This document shows positions 1 through 7,783 of a stretch of 28,441 nucleotides of DNA, in pieces. The stretch comes from Rhizobacter sp. (lineage in GTDB: Bacteria; Pseudomonadota; Gammaproteobacteria; Burkholderiales; Burkholderiaceae_C), in contig JANYFX010000634.1 of assembly GCA_025359585.1 (NCBI GenBank), positions 1 through 28,441 on the forward strand. The letters are read 5' to 3'. The notes beneath the pieces are model-generated. The model saw only the letters and a list, made by a program, of their open reading frames with translations. It was not told where the DNA came from and searched no databases. The translations under genes and the position numbers were made by a program. The stretch's first letter is position 1. Every line of letters starts with the position of its first letter.

Positions 1-390
1 GGGTGTTTCGATGCGCAGTTCCCGCGATTCTCCGACACGCTCGAAGTGGCTCACGCGGCCGATGCCGTCGACGTGGCCGCTGACCATGTGGCCGCCGAGG
101 CGGTCGTGGGCGCGCAGCGCTTTTTCGAGGTTCACGGCACCCTTGCCTGCGAGGCCAGCGGTCTTGTTCAGGCTTTCGGCAGAGATGTCGATCGTGAAGC
201 TGTTCGCTGTGGCGTCGAAGGTGGTGACTGTCATGCAGGCGCCGTTGAGCGCGATGCTGTCGCCGAGCTGCACGTCGTCGAGGTAACCCTTCGGCGTGCT
301 GATGTGCAACTGCTTGCCGTGGGACGCGTCGGCGCCGAGCGCCTTGACGTTCGTGATGTGGCCGAGGCCTGTGATGATGCCGGTGAACAT
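1..390 (-). CDS. ribE: Riboflavin synthase alpha chain, N-terminal 130 codons (3' end outside window)
   Basis: Catalyses dismutation of two 6,7-dimethyl-8-ribityllumazines to riboflavin in the cytoplasm. Translating the minus strand from base 390 gives a protein starting MFTGIITGLG, the hallmark N-terminus of the family. It continues with SIALNGACMTVTTF and GGHMVSGHVDGIG, which close the first lumazine-binding barrel and open the second. About 130 codons are visible of a family length near 200, so the gene is cut by the window edge and is not a pseudogene. The ATG overlaps the ribD stop as TGATG (388-392), which implies translational coupling with ribD. The symbol is ribE in E. coli usage; some annotations call it ribC. 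Confidence 0.95.
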   Translation of the reverse strand, partial: MFTGIITGLGHITNVKALGADASHGKQLHISTPKGYLDDVQLGDSIALNGACMTVTTFDATANSFTIDISAESLNKTAGLAGKGAVNLEKALRAHDRLGGHMVSGHVDGIGRVSHFERVGESRELRIETP

Positions 391-1499
391 CAGCGAATTG
401 TCGCAGGCCTCGCGATGATGCGCAGGTCGCCGCCCATGGGCGTGACGCTGACGAAGCGCAACGCCAAGCCGTCTTCCAGACGCGTCAGCGGGCCGAAGGC
501 CGCCAGCGCGCGGCCGCTGCCGATCAGCTTGGGTGCGATGTAGATCAGGAACTCGTCGACCAGACCTTCGCGCACGAACGAACCGTTGAGCTTGTGACCG
601 GCTTCGACATGCAGTTCGTTGATGCCACGCTCGCCCAGATCGCGCAGCATCGCGGCCAGATCGACCTTGCCGTTCGGCCCTGCGGCCAGCACGATCTGTG
701 CACCGCGTGCCTCCAACGCCCCGCGCCGTGTTTCGTCGGGCTGCGCGGCGTAGACCAGCACCGGGCCGGGCGCGTCGAGGATGCGTGAGGCCGGCGGCGT
801 GTCGAGTCGCGAATCGACGATCACGCGCAACGGCTGCAATGCGGTCTCGACCAGCCGCACGTCGAGGCGCGGGTTGTCGTCGAGCACCGTGCCCACGCCG
901 GTCAGCACCGCACCGGCACGCTTGCGAAATGCATGGCCGTCGGCGCGCGCCACCTCGCCCGTGATCCATTGGCTCACACCGTTGTCGAGCGCGGTGCGGC
1001 CGTCGAGCGTGATCGCGGCTTTCATTCGCACCCACGGCCGGCCGCGCTGCATGCGCGAGAAGAAGCCGATGTTGAGTGCGTGGGCTTCTTCGGCGAGTTC
1101 GCCTTCGTCCACGACGATGCCGGCCGCACGCAAACGCGCTGCGCCCTGGCCGGCAACGAGCGGGTTCGGGTCCTGCACCGCGATCAAGACACGCGCGATG
1201 CCGGCTTCGATCAGCGCGTCGCAGCACGGCGGTGTGCGGCCGTGGTGCGAGCAGGGTTCGAGCGTCACGTAAGCCGTGGTGCCGCGCGCGCTTTCGCCAC
1301 GCGCGAGCAGGTCGCGCAGGGCCATCACTTCGGCGTGCGGCCCACCCGCCTGCTGCGTGTGGCCACGTCCGATCACGCGGCCATCGGCGGCGGTGATCAC
1401 GCAGCCGACGCGCGGGTTGGGCTCGCTCAGGCCGATGGCGTGCTGTGCGAGAGCCAGCGCTTCATGCATGGGTGAAAGAGGGGCGACGGGCTCGGTCAT
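390..1499 (-). CDS. ribD: Bifunctional riboflavin biosynthesis deaminase/reductase RibD
   Basis: Carries out the second and third steps of riboflavin synthesis: deamination of the pyrimidine made from GTP, then NADPH-dependent reduction of its ribosyl side chain. The N-terminal deaminase domain (about residues 10-150) has the zinc site H55-A-E57 and the PCSHHGRTPPC motif with C83 and C92. The C-terminal reductase domain (about 155-365) begins at VRMKAAITLDGRTA. The length of 369 residues is normal. No clear ribosome-binding site precedes the ATG at 1499, and Met11 (1469) is an alternative start. It lies 18 bases after the pilV-like stop and is probably read through from the pilin genes. The same nrdR-ribD-ribE order, without pilins between, is common in proteobacteria. 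Confidence 0.96.
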   Translation of the reverse strand: MTEPVAPLSPMHEALALAQHAIGLSEPNPRVGCVITAADGRVIGRGHTQQAGGPHAEVMALRDLLARGESARGTTAYVTLEPCSHHGRTPPCCDALIEAGIARVLIAVQDPNPLVAGQGAARLRAAGIVVDEGELAEEAHALNIGFFSRMQRGRPWVRMKAAITLDGRTALDNGVSQWITGEVARADGHAFRKRAGAVLTGVGTVLDDNPRLDVRLVETALQPLRVIVDSRLDTPPASRILDAPGPVLVYAAQPDETRRGALEARGAQIVLAAGPNGKVDLAAMLRDLGERGINELHVEAGHKLNGSFVREGLVDEFLIYIAPKLIGSGRALAAFGPLTRLEDGLALRFVSVTPMGGDLRIIARPATIR

Positions 1500-1517
1500 G
1501 GTGGCGGAATTATCGCG

Positions 1518-2687
1518 TCACGGTTGGTGGGTGACCGTGCCCAGGTTGACGAAGGCATCGGCGCTGCCGACAGGGCAGGCCTCGCTGCCCTTCACGACCA
1601 GGAAGTTCTGGTTCGCGAGCGTGTGGTCGACGGCACTGTAGGCGGCCGGGTGTTCTTCGTTGCTGTCGATCGCGCCGCTGCCGTCGAGGTCGGCCGAGTA
1701 GCGGCAGACCTTGCGTTCGTTGGCGCCGCTGCCGAGCGCCCAGCCGCTGGGCACGATCGTGCTGCGGCCGAACCAGCGGCCGCTGGCGAGCGGGACCACC
1801 ACGCACTGGTAGGCCACGTAGCGGTCGCCGGCTTCGGTCTGCACCGCTTCGCTGCTGCACTCGGGCGCGCTGGCGTAGCTGCCGCCGCTGAGCGCGAGCA
1901 CGATGCCGAAGGCCAGCGGTGCGTCGTTGCCACGCGCCGCGTCGGGCGGTGAGGCTTGCGAGAAGCGCACGCTGCCGCTCAGCCATTGGGCGCTGACGCT
2001 GCTGCAATTTGCCAGGTGGCCGAGCGTGAGATCGCGCGTTGCCGTGCCCGGGTCGATGCCGGTGCAACGTGCGCTCACGCGCCCGGTGGTGTTGTCGAAC
2101 ACGAAGGCCACCGTGCTCGTGCCGGTGGGTTTGAGCACGCTGCTGCCGTTGCCCAGGTCCTTGGCGTGCAGTGGCACGCGCGACGACCGGGCGAACGCGC
2201 CCTTGGTGTGAACGGCTGCCGGGGCGATGCCGAGCGCGCCGCTGTAAGCCGGGTCGGCGGCCGCGATGATGGCGTTCAGCACGACCCTTTGCGCTTCGCC
2301 GGTGTGGTCGTTCCAGCTCACCGCCACCGCCGCAGTTTTGGCCGCGAGTGGGCTCGTCGCCACGATCTGGCGCGCCACGGTGTAGCGCGTGTTGGTCGCA
2401 TAGCCGGTGCTCGCGTCGACCGTGACCGACGCACTCGTGATGCCGGCCCAGGAGCGCGCTGCACCCGAAGCTGCCAGCACGGCATACGCCCGCAGCGTTT
2501 CCAGGTCTTCCTGCCCGAGCCGCACCGCTTCGGCGCGCTGCCGGGCGATGTCGGAGCCCAGACGCAGATGGCTTTGCAGGCGCGACACGGTCAGCATGCC
2601 GAGCGACAGCACGAGCAGGGCGATCAGCGCCTCGACCAGGCTGATGCCACGTTGCTGGTGGTGCGGAAAAGTGTGGGGCTTGTTCAT
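1518..2687 (-). CDS. PilV-like type IV pilus minor pilin (oversized)
   Basis: A type IV prepilin-like protein of the PilV class, expected to be cleaved by PilD and to enter the pilus-tip or priming complex. The prepilin motif is QRG|ISLVEALIALLVLSLGML, with cleavage after Gly14, Glu at mature position 5, and one hydrophobic helix to about residue 36. At 389 residues it is about twice the usual PilV length, and the extra mass is a large C-terminal periplasmic domain. Residues 333-344 read DLDGSGAIDSNE, a complete EF-hand-like 12-residue loop. The domain has several cysteines. The gene is 9 bases after the pilX-like stop, in a five-gene minor-pilin cluster. The PilV label rests on the N-terminus and gene position; the C-terminal domain is not recognised. 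Confidence 0.82.
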   Translation of the reverse strand: MNKPHTFPHHQQRGISLVEALIALLVLSLGMLTVSRLQSHLRLGSDIARQRAEAVRLGQEDLETLRAYAVLAASGAARSWAGITSASVTVDASTGYATNTRYTVARQIVATSPLAAKTAAVAVSWNDHTGEAQRVVLNAIIAAADPAYSGALGIAPAAVHTKGAFARSSRVPLHAKDLGNGSSVLKPTGTSTVAFVFDNTTGRVSARCTGIDPGTATRDLTLGHLANCSSVSAQWLSGSVRFSQASPPDAARGNDAPLAFGIVLALSGGSYASAPECSSEAVQTEAGDRYVAYQCVVVPLASGRWFGRSTIVPSGWALGSGANERKVCRYSADLDGSGAIDSNEEHPAAYSAVDHTLANQNFLVVKGSEACPVGSADAFVNLGTVTHQP

Positions 2688-2696
2688 GGTGTGTCC

Positions 2697-3977
2697 TCAG
2701 AAATCGCGCCAGCCGCCGTTGACACGGGCGAGGCTGCCGGATCGGGTTTTGAGCGTGGCCAGAACTCGGCTGTCGTAGACCAGGTCCGGTGTTCCGTTGC
2801 CGCTGTAATTGCTCTCGGAAAGTGCCGCGCCGCGCAGCACCGCGCCGGGTGTGGCGGTGTCGGTCCAGCTCAGTGCGGCGCTGTAGAGAAGCCCGTGGAA
2901 ACCGACCGCGCCGCGGAGGCGCGCGGCTCCGTTCACGACGAGCACGATCGGGCGTTCAATGGTGCCGAGCGTGGCGGGCCCGTCGAGCGCCATGTCGCCG
3001 TCGATCCAGATCAGCGCGCTGCTGTCGGTGGCTTCGACTGCCGCGCTGATCGCTGCGGCGCAGTCGCTGCTGCAAACGATGCGCGTGACCGTCGGCTGGT
3101 TTTTCCAGCGCTCCTTGTCGAGGCCGAAGTAGGAGGCGAAATACCGGTCGGCGCTCTGGCCGGAAAGGCTCGCATCGTTGTCGAGCCGCGCGCTGTTCGA
3201 TGACGCGCCCGCCGGCACCGTGAGACGAGCCTGGCTGGCCGCGATGCCGGCGCCGGCCTGAAGGGCGATGCCCGTCGCAGGGTCGGCGTTGTGCGCGCCG
3301 AACGCGGCGCTGTCGGCGTCGATGCTGCCGCGTGTCGTGAGTGCGGCGGCGGGCGGCGTGCGCAGGCCGGCGAGCAGGGCCAGCGTGACATCGACGCGGG
3401 CGGTGGCGTCGGCGCTGGAAGACGAGTTCGCGAGGCAGGCGCCCGCCAGACTCGTGCAACCGGTGGCGAGCACGCGCACCGCGCCGGGTTTGTCGCCGGC
3501 CATGAACTGCAGGCTGAAGGCGGGGAAGGGCCCGTCGCCGGTGGGCGGGCTCAGCAGCGGCGCGCCGCTGGCCGGGCAACTGCAAGCCCAGCCCGCATCC
3601 GTGCGAACGCAGGTCGGCTGCAGCGCAGCCGTGGTGGCGTCGTTGTTCCAGGTGCGCGGCGTGAACGCGGCCGTGGTCTGGCCGAGGTAGCGGCTGCGGA
3701 ACGAGCTGGCGCCGGTGTCGACTGTGGGCAGGCAATCGGCACCCAGACGCTGCGGGTCGTTGAGCTGCGCCAGTGCCCATTCGGCGCCGGCTTCCGCGGC
3801 TTCGAATGCCTGCGTCGCGCGGTACTGGTTGGCGGAGGCGCGTTGCTCGAAGACCAGGTTTCGGTTCACGAAAAGGGTAACCAGGACCATCACGAAAAAC
3901 AGCAGGACCGTGACGGTCAGGGCGGCAGCGCCGCGTTGGTGGCGAGCGCGCGCCGAAGTGGTGGGGTGGGGTTTCAT
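2697..3977 (-). CDS. PilX-like type IV pilus assembly protein
   Basis: A minor pilin-like protein of the PilX/GspK type. The N-terminus has a basic leader, then QRG|AAALTVTVLLFFVMVLVTLFVN, then FEQRASANQYRATQAFEAAEAGAEWAL. The last block is the conserved PilX helix with its EAAEAGxEWA core. As in many PilX proteins, Glu5 is absent from the mature N-terminus. At 426 residues it is more than double the usual length of around 170-200. The rest is a Ser/Thr/Ala-rich periplasmic domain with paired cysteines (for example CSCP and CSSDC) and no other family I recognise. The start at 3977 lies one base after the pilW-like stop (TGACATG), so translation is probably coupled. Confidence 0.8.
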   Translation of the reverse strand: MKPHPTTSARARHQRGAAALTVTVLLFFVMVLVTLFVNRNLVFEQRASANQYRATQAFEAAEAGAEWALAQLNDPQRLGADCLPTVDTGASSFRSRYLGQTTAAFTPRTWNNDATTAALQPTCVRTDAGWACSCPASGAPLLSPPTGDGPFPAFSLQFMAGDKPGAVRVLATGCTSLAGACLANSSSSADATARVDVTLALLAGLRTPPAAALTTRGSIDADSAAFGAHNADPATGIALQAGAGIAASQARLTVPAGASSNSARLDNDASLSGQSADRYFASYFGLDKERWKNQPTVTRIVCSSDCAAAISAAVEATDSSALIWIDGDMALDGPATLGTIERPIVLVVNGAARLRGAVGFHGLLYSAALSWTDTATPGAVLRGAALSESNYSGNGTPDLVYDSRVLATLKTRSGSLARVNGGWRDF

Positions 3978-3978
3978 G

Positions 3979-4668
3979 TCAGACGGGGCAAGCGCCGGTG
4001 AAGGAGTCGTTGCGAAGGCGCACGCGGCTGCGCACGCTGCGGGTGACGAGGGCGTCGGTCACGGAGCGGCCGGTGATCAACAGGGCCAGGCTGCGCACCT
4101 CCTGCTGTGGCGGGCAGGTCGTGCTGCCGGCGGTGCAGGCCTTGCTGCACGCGCCTTCCATCGCAATGCGCTCGACGCTCGGCGTCACGTTGAAGGCCGT
4201 CACGGCAAGCGTGCCCGCATCCGTCAGCGCCTGCCAGCCGCCGGCGCCGAGCCGCATCTCGATCACACCGTTGCGCAGCCGGAAGCCGAACTCCTCGTTG
4301 CTGTCGACGGCATTGTTTTCGGTGCTGTCGCGCGAGTAGCTGAATCCCGCCGCGTCAGACGCCGCGCTGCTCGGCGAGACGGCGCCATAGGGGTTCGACA
4401 CGACCGCTGTCGCGCCGGCCGACCAGACCCCCGACGTGGCGCCGGCCCAATAACCCGCGCGGCGCAGATCGCGGGTGATCACGTCGGCGGCGGTGCGAAG
4501 GTCTTGCATCAGGCGCGCTTCGAGAAGCAGGCTGCGGTTCTCGCGCACATGGCTCGCGAGCAGGGCGCCGCCGATGGCCGTGATGAACAGCCCGAGCGCC
4601 AGGCCGATCATCAGCTCGATCAGCGACAGGCCGCGTTGAGCGCGTGCTGTTTGCGCGGGCGCAGCCAT
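3979..4668 (-). CDS. PilW-like type IV pilus minor pilin
   Basis: A PilW-family prepilin that takes part in minor-pilin complex formation in the inner membrane and periplasm. I chose the start at 4668 because it overlaps the pilE-like stop as TGATG. It also gives a short 13-residue leader ending in RG before LSLIELMIGLALGLFITAIG, whereas extending upstream adds 37 residues of implausible leader. Typical PilW features follow: RDLRRAGYWAG at 67-76, FGFRLRNGVIEMRL near 127-140, and WQALTD. The length is 229 residues. Residues 114-125 (DSTENNAVDSNE) match an EF-hand-like loop pattern and resemble the loop in the neighbouring PilV-like protein. The gene is co-translated with its neighbours. Confidence 0.83.
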   Translation of the reverse strand: MAAPAQTARAQRGLSLIELMIGLALGLFITAIGGALLASHVRENRSLLLEARLMQDLRTAADVITRDLRRAGYWAGATSGVWSAGATAVVSNPYGAVSPSSAASDAAGFSYSRDSTENNAVDSNEEFGFRLRNGVIEMRLGAGGWQALTDAGTLAVTAFNVTPSVERIAMEGACSKACTAGSTTCPPQQEVRSLALLITGRSVTDALVTRSVRSRVRLRNDSFTGACPV

Positions 4669-5117
4669 CACTGGTTCCAGCACTTGCGGTTGGTGGCGGC
4701 CGGGTTCGCCACCGAGGAATCTGGCCCCGAGGCTTGCACCACGTTCGCGCCGCTGACGCGCAGCAGCATGTTGCGGCACAGCGTGTCGCCGGCCTGCGCG
4801 CCCGTGGCGGCGGCGAGCACTTCGTAGTGATCGTCGGCGTCGGAGCTGAGCGCAAGGCGGTAGTGGCCCGCGGACGAGACGCTGCTGACACCGATCTGCG
4901 CGAGCGTGGCGTAGCCCGAGCCGTTGGCGCGCCAGCGTGATTGGGCCAGCTGCACCTGCATCATCGTGACGAGCGCGTCGGCACGCCGGGCTTTTTGCAG
5001 CTGGCCCTTAAATGTGGGCACGGCCACGCTCGACAGCACACCGGCCATCGACAGTGCGATCAGGATTTCGATCAGCGTGAAGCCGCGTGCGGCGCGGCGG
5101 GGGGTTCTGGTTTGCAT
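4668..5117 (-). CDS. PilE-like type IV pilin
   Basis: A small type IV pilin of 149 residues. The prepilin site is ARG|FTLIEILIALSMAGVLSSVAVP, with cleavage after Gly12 and Glu5 in the mature protein. A short globular domain follows and ends with a cysteine pair, C114 and C146, that would close the D-loop typical of PilE and minor pilins. A ribosome-binding site (GGAGAA) lies just upstream of the ATG. It sits directly after fimT, 15 bases away, and overlaps the pilW-like start. In many related clusters the pilE gene comes last, after pilY1, so its position here is unusual. It is more likely a minor pilin than the main pilus subunit, because it is embedded in the minor-pilin operon. Confidence 0.82.
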   Translation of the reverse strand: MQTRTPRRAARGFTLIEILIALSMAGVLSSVAVPTFKGQLQKARRADALVTMMQVQLAQSRWRANGSGYATLAQIGVSSVSSAGHYRLALSSDADDHYEVLAAATGAQAGDTLCRNMLLRVSGANVVQASGPDSSVANPAATNRKCWNQ

Positions 5118-5132
5118 GATGTGTTCTCCGGT

Positions 5133-5678
5133 TCAGCAGGCGCGGTAGCCCGGCATGGCGCCCAGCGGCGAGCAGGAGCGCACGCGCCCCATGACATTGA
5201 TGACGTGGTGCACCGCGCGGCCTTGCGGGCCGACGAGGCGCAGCGTGCCGGTCGGGGTGCTGGTGCCGTGCAGCGGGTCGAACAGCACCGAGTCCACGTT
5301 CGTTTGAAGGGCGACACGGTCGGCCGCGCTCAGTGCCACGGTCTTGATCTGGCGCGCGTCGCCGGTGCATGCCGCCGGGCCGGGCGCAGTGCAGTCGCAC
5401 TGATCGGCGTTGCCGGTGTGGACGACATAGCAGCTGCCTTCGGCGCTGGCGTAGAAGCTCAGGCGAACCGGCAGGTTGCGCGCGACGGCTTCGCTGCGCA
5501 CGAACTGGATGTCGGTGGCGAGCAGAGTGGCCGCGCCGTCGAGCCGGCGGCTGTCGATCAGGCCTTGCAGGTTCGGCGCGGCCGCCGCGGCCAGGATCGA
5601 GACGATGGCGACAACAGTGCAGGCTTCGACGAGCGTGACGCCGCGTTGGAGTCGAGTGGGTGGGCGGAAGTTTTTCAT
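5133..5678 (-). CDS. fimT: FimT/GspH-family pseudopilin
   Basis: A minor pilin of the GspH/FimT family; in competent bacteria FimT has been linked to DNA binding at the pilus. The prepilin motif is QRG|VTLVEACTVVAIVSILAAAAAP, followed by FimT features such as DIQFVRSEAVARNLPVRL and a C-terminal GRVRSCSP segment. The start at 5678 (MKNFRPP) is preferred over an in-frame ATG at 5705, because GAGG sits a few bases upstream and the leader is then 13 residues. The protein is 181 residues. It is the first gene of the pilin cluster and follows nrdR after about 130 bases. Several cysteine pairs (for example CDC and CSP to the final Cys) suggest disulfides. Confidence 0.82.
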   Translation of the reverse strand: MKNFRPPTRLQRGVTLVEACTVVAIVSILAAAAAPNLQGLIDSRRLDGAATLLATDIQFVRSEAVARNLPVRLSFYASAEGSCYVVHTGNADQCDCTAPGPAACTGDARQIKTVALSAADRVALQTNVDSVLFDPLHGTSTPTGTLRLVGPQGRAVHHVINVMGRVRSCSPLGAMPGYRAC

Positions 5679-5712
5679 CTGTGCCTCGTGGTTGAAACGA
5701 TGCACAGACTTT

Positions 5713-5734
5713 AGAAAATGGCGCCGTTCGGCGC
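5713..5734 (-). terminator. Possible intrinsic terminator between nrdR and fimT
   Basis: On the minus strand GCGCCG and CGGCGC face each other around a two-base AA (equivalently a 5-bp GCGCC stem with a GAAC loop; plus-strand 5721-5734). An ATTTTCT tract follows directly. The stem is short but GC-only and the position is right to end glyA-nrdR transcripts before fimT. A second hairpin nearer nrdR (CCCCC-GTCC-GGGGG, about 5789-5803) has no T-tract. The rest of the 5706-5808 gap holds no gene, and I could not pick a confident promoter for the pilin genes. Confidence 0.4.
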
Positions 5735-5808
5735 GCCCCCACGTGGCGGGAACGGAGCGCCCCTCTCGCGAGTGCGCTCTCGTGATTCCCCCGTCCGGGG
5801 GAGCCCGG

Positions 5809-6252
5809 TCAAATGTCCCGGATCAACTGCCGGAATTCGTCCACGTCTTCGAAGCTGCGGTACACCGAAGCGAAGCGCACATAGGCGACCTTGTCGATGC
5901 GCTTGAGCTCGCGCATCACCAGCTCGCCGAGACGCGTGGAAGGCACTTCTTTCGCGCCGCTGTTGAGCAGCTTTTCCTGAATGCGCTCCATCGCGGCATC
6001 GATCTGCTCGACGCTGACCGGCCGCTTGCGCAGCGCAAGCAGCATCGAGGCGTGAATCTTCGCGGCGTCGAACTCGGCGCGTGTGCCGTCTTTCTTGACG
6101 ACCGAGGGCAAGGCGATTTCGGCCCGCTCGTAGGTCGTGAAACGTTTGTCGCAGCTCTGGCAGCGGCGGCGGCGGCGCACGACATCGCCCTCGTCGGAGT
6201 CGCGGGTCTCGACGACCTGGGTGTCTTCATGACTGCAGAAGGGACAACGCAT
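5809..6252 (-). CDS. nrdR: Transcriptional repressor NrdR
   Basis: ATP/dATP-sensing repressor of ribonucleotide reductase genes. The N-terminal zinc ribbon has C3-P-F-C6 and C31-Q-S-C34 with an arginine-rich stretch (RRRRRC) that contacts DNA. An ATP-cone follows (about residues 49-139) beginning VVKKDGTRAEFD. The length of 147 residues is standard. It is 49 bases downstream of glyA, a very common arrangement. No ribosome-binding site precedes the ATG. Instead a 6-bp hairpin (ACGGCA/TGCCGT, 6267-6282) lies about 14 bases upstream, so initiation may be weak or depend on upstream translation. Confidence 0.97.
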   Translation of the reverse strand: MRCPFCSHEDTQVVETRDSDEGDVVRRRRRCQSCDKRFTTYERAEIALPSVVKKDGTRAEFDAAKIHASMLLALRKRPVSVEQIDAAMERIQEKLLNSGAKEVPSTRLGELVMRELKRIDKVAYVRFASVYRSFEDVDEFRQLIRDI

Positions 6253-6301
6253 GAATGTTGGAGACGACGGCAGGGTTGCCGTGCGGCCTCTTCAGAGTTG
6301 C

Positions 6302-7549
<1,248 letters not shown>

Positions 7550-7553
7550 GGTC

Positions 7554-7562
7554 GGCAGTCCT
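7554..7562 (-). promoter_or_regulatory. glyA ribosome-binding region complementary to the riboswitch 3' strand
   Basis: The RNA here is AGGACUGCC and carries the end of the GAGGA Shine-Dalgarno sequence. It can pair with GGCAGCCCU at 7629-7637, which overlaps the 3' conserved strand of the ZTP aptamer, in eight of nine positions with a single C/A mismatch. Two perfect hairpins lie between them: 7605-7623 (8-bp stem CGTGTGCG/CGCACACG) and 7585-7603 (6-bp stem ACCGGA/TCCGGT). These would bring the two strands close. I infer a translational switch in which ligand binding frees the ribosome-binding site. Confidence 0.5.
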
Positions 7563-7633
7563 CTTCAGATGAAGTCCCCGTGCCACCGGACGCGAGTTCC
7601 GGTACGTGTGCGTTGCGCACACGACCACAGGGC

Positions 7634-7749
7634 TGCCCAGGCGAACGGCTGAACGGCGAATCTGCAAACACAGGTGCCGACCGCGCTTCCCGGTGGTAAC
7701 CCACCTCAGGCCCCTGCACATGTGCCGGGCCGCATCGCCAGTCGCGCGG
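7634..7749 (-). ncRNA. ZTP (pfl) riboswitch aptamer in the glyA leader
   Basis: Binds ZTP/ZMP, the purine intermediate that builds up when 10-formyl-tetrahydrofolate is low, and normally turns genes on. Seen in the sequence: a perfect P1 helix CCGCGC (plus-strand 7744-7749) with GCGCGG (7681-7686), and the conserved GACUGGCG just inside P1. A GGUGG/CCACC hairpin runs straight into CCGGGAAG. The 3' signature CGCCUGGGCA is at 7634-7643, and its CGCC can pair with GGCG in the pseudoknot. The stretch between GACUGGCG and GGUGG holds an extra hairpin (GGCCC/GGGCC). All conserved blocks occur in the right order, and glyA is a classic ZTP target. Confidence 0.88.
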
Positions 7750-7756
7750 CGTTGCC

Positions 7757-7762
7757 AGTGTA
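7757..7762 (-). promoter_or_regulatory. Possible -10 element of the glyA promoter
   Basis: TACACT on the minus strand would place the transcription start about seven bases further on, near 7749-7750, exactly where the P1 helix of the ZTP aptamer begins. No convincing -35 hexamer is visible 16-18 bases upstream, and that sequence falls in the end of the transglycosylase gene. The call rests mainly on the fit to the riboswitch 5' end. Confidence 0.4.
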
Positions 7763-7783
7763 ACGGCAGGCGCCGTCGAATGC

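Noticed and set aside
1956..3203. A 415-codon plus-strand frame opposite the pilV-like and pilX-like genes
   Set aside because: The minus strand has prepilin motifs and tight operon spacing. The plus-strand product has no recognisable features.
7550..7783. Glycine or SAM riboswitch upstream of glyA
   Set aside because: The conserved blocks GACUGGCG, CCGGGAAG and CGCCUGGGCA with their P1 pairing are those of the ZTP class. No tandem glycine aptamer or SAM core is present.
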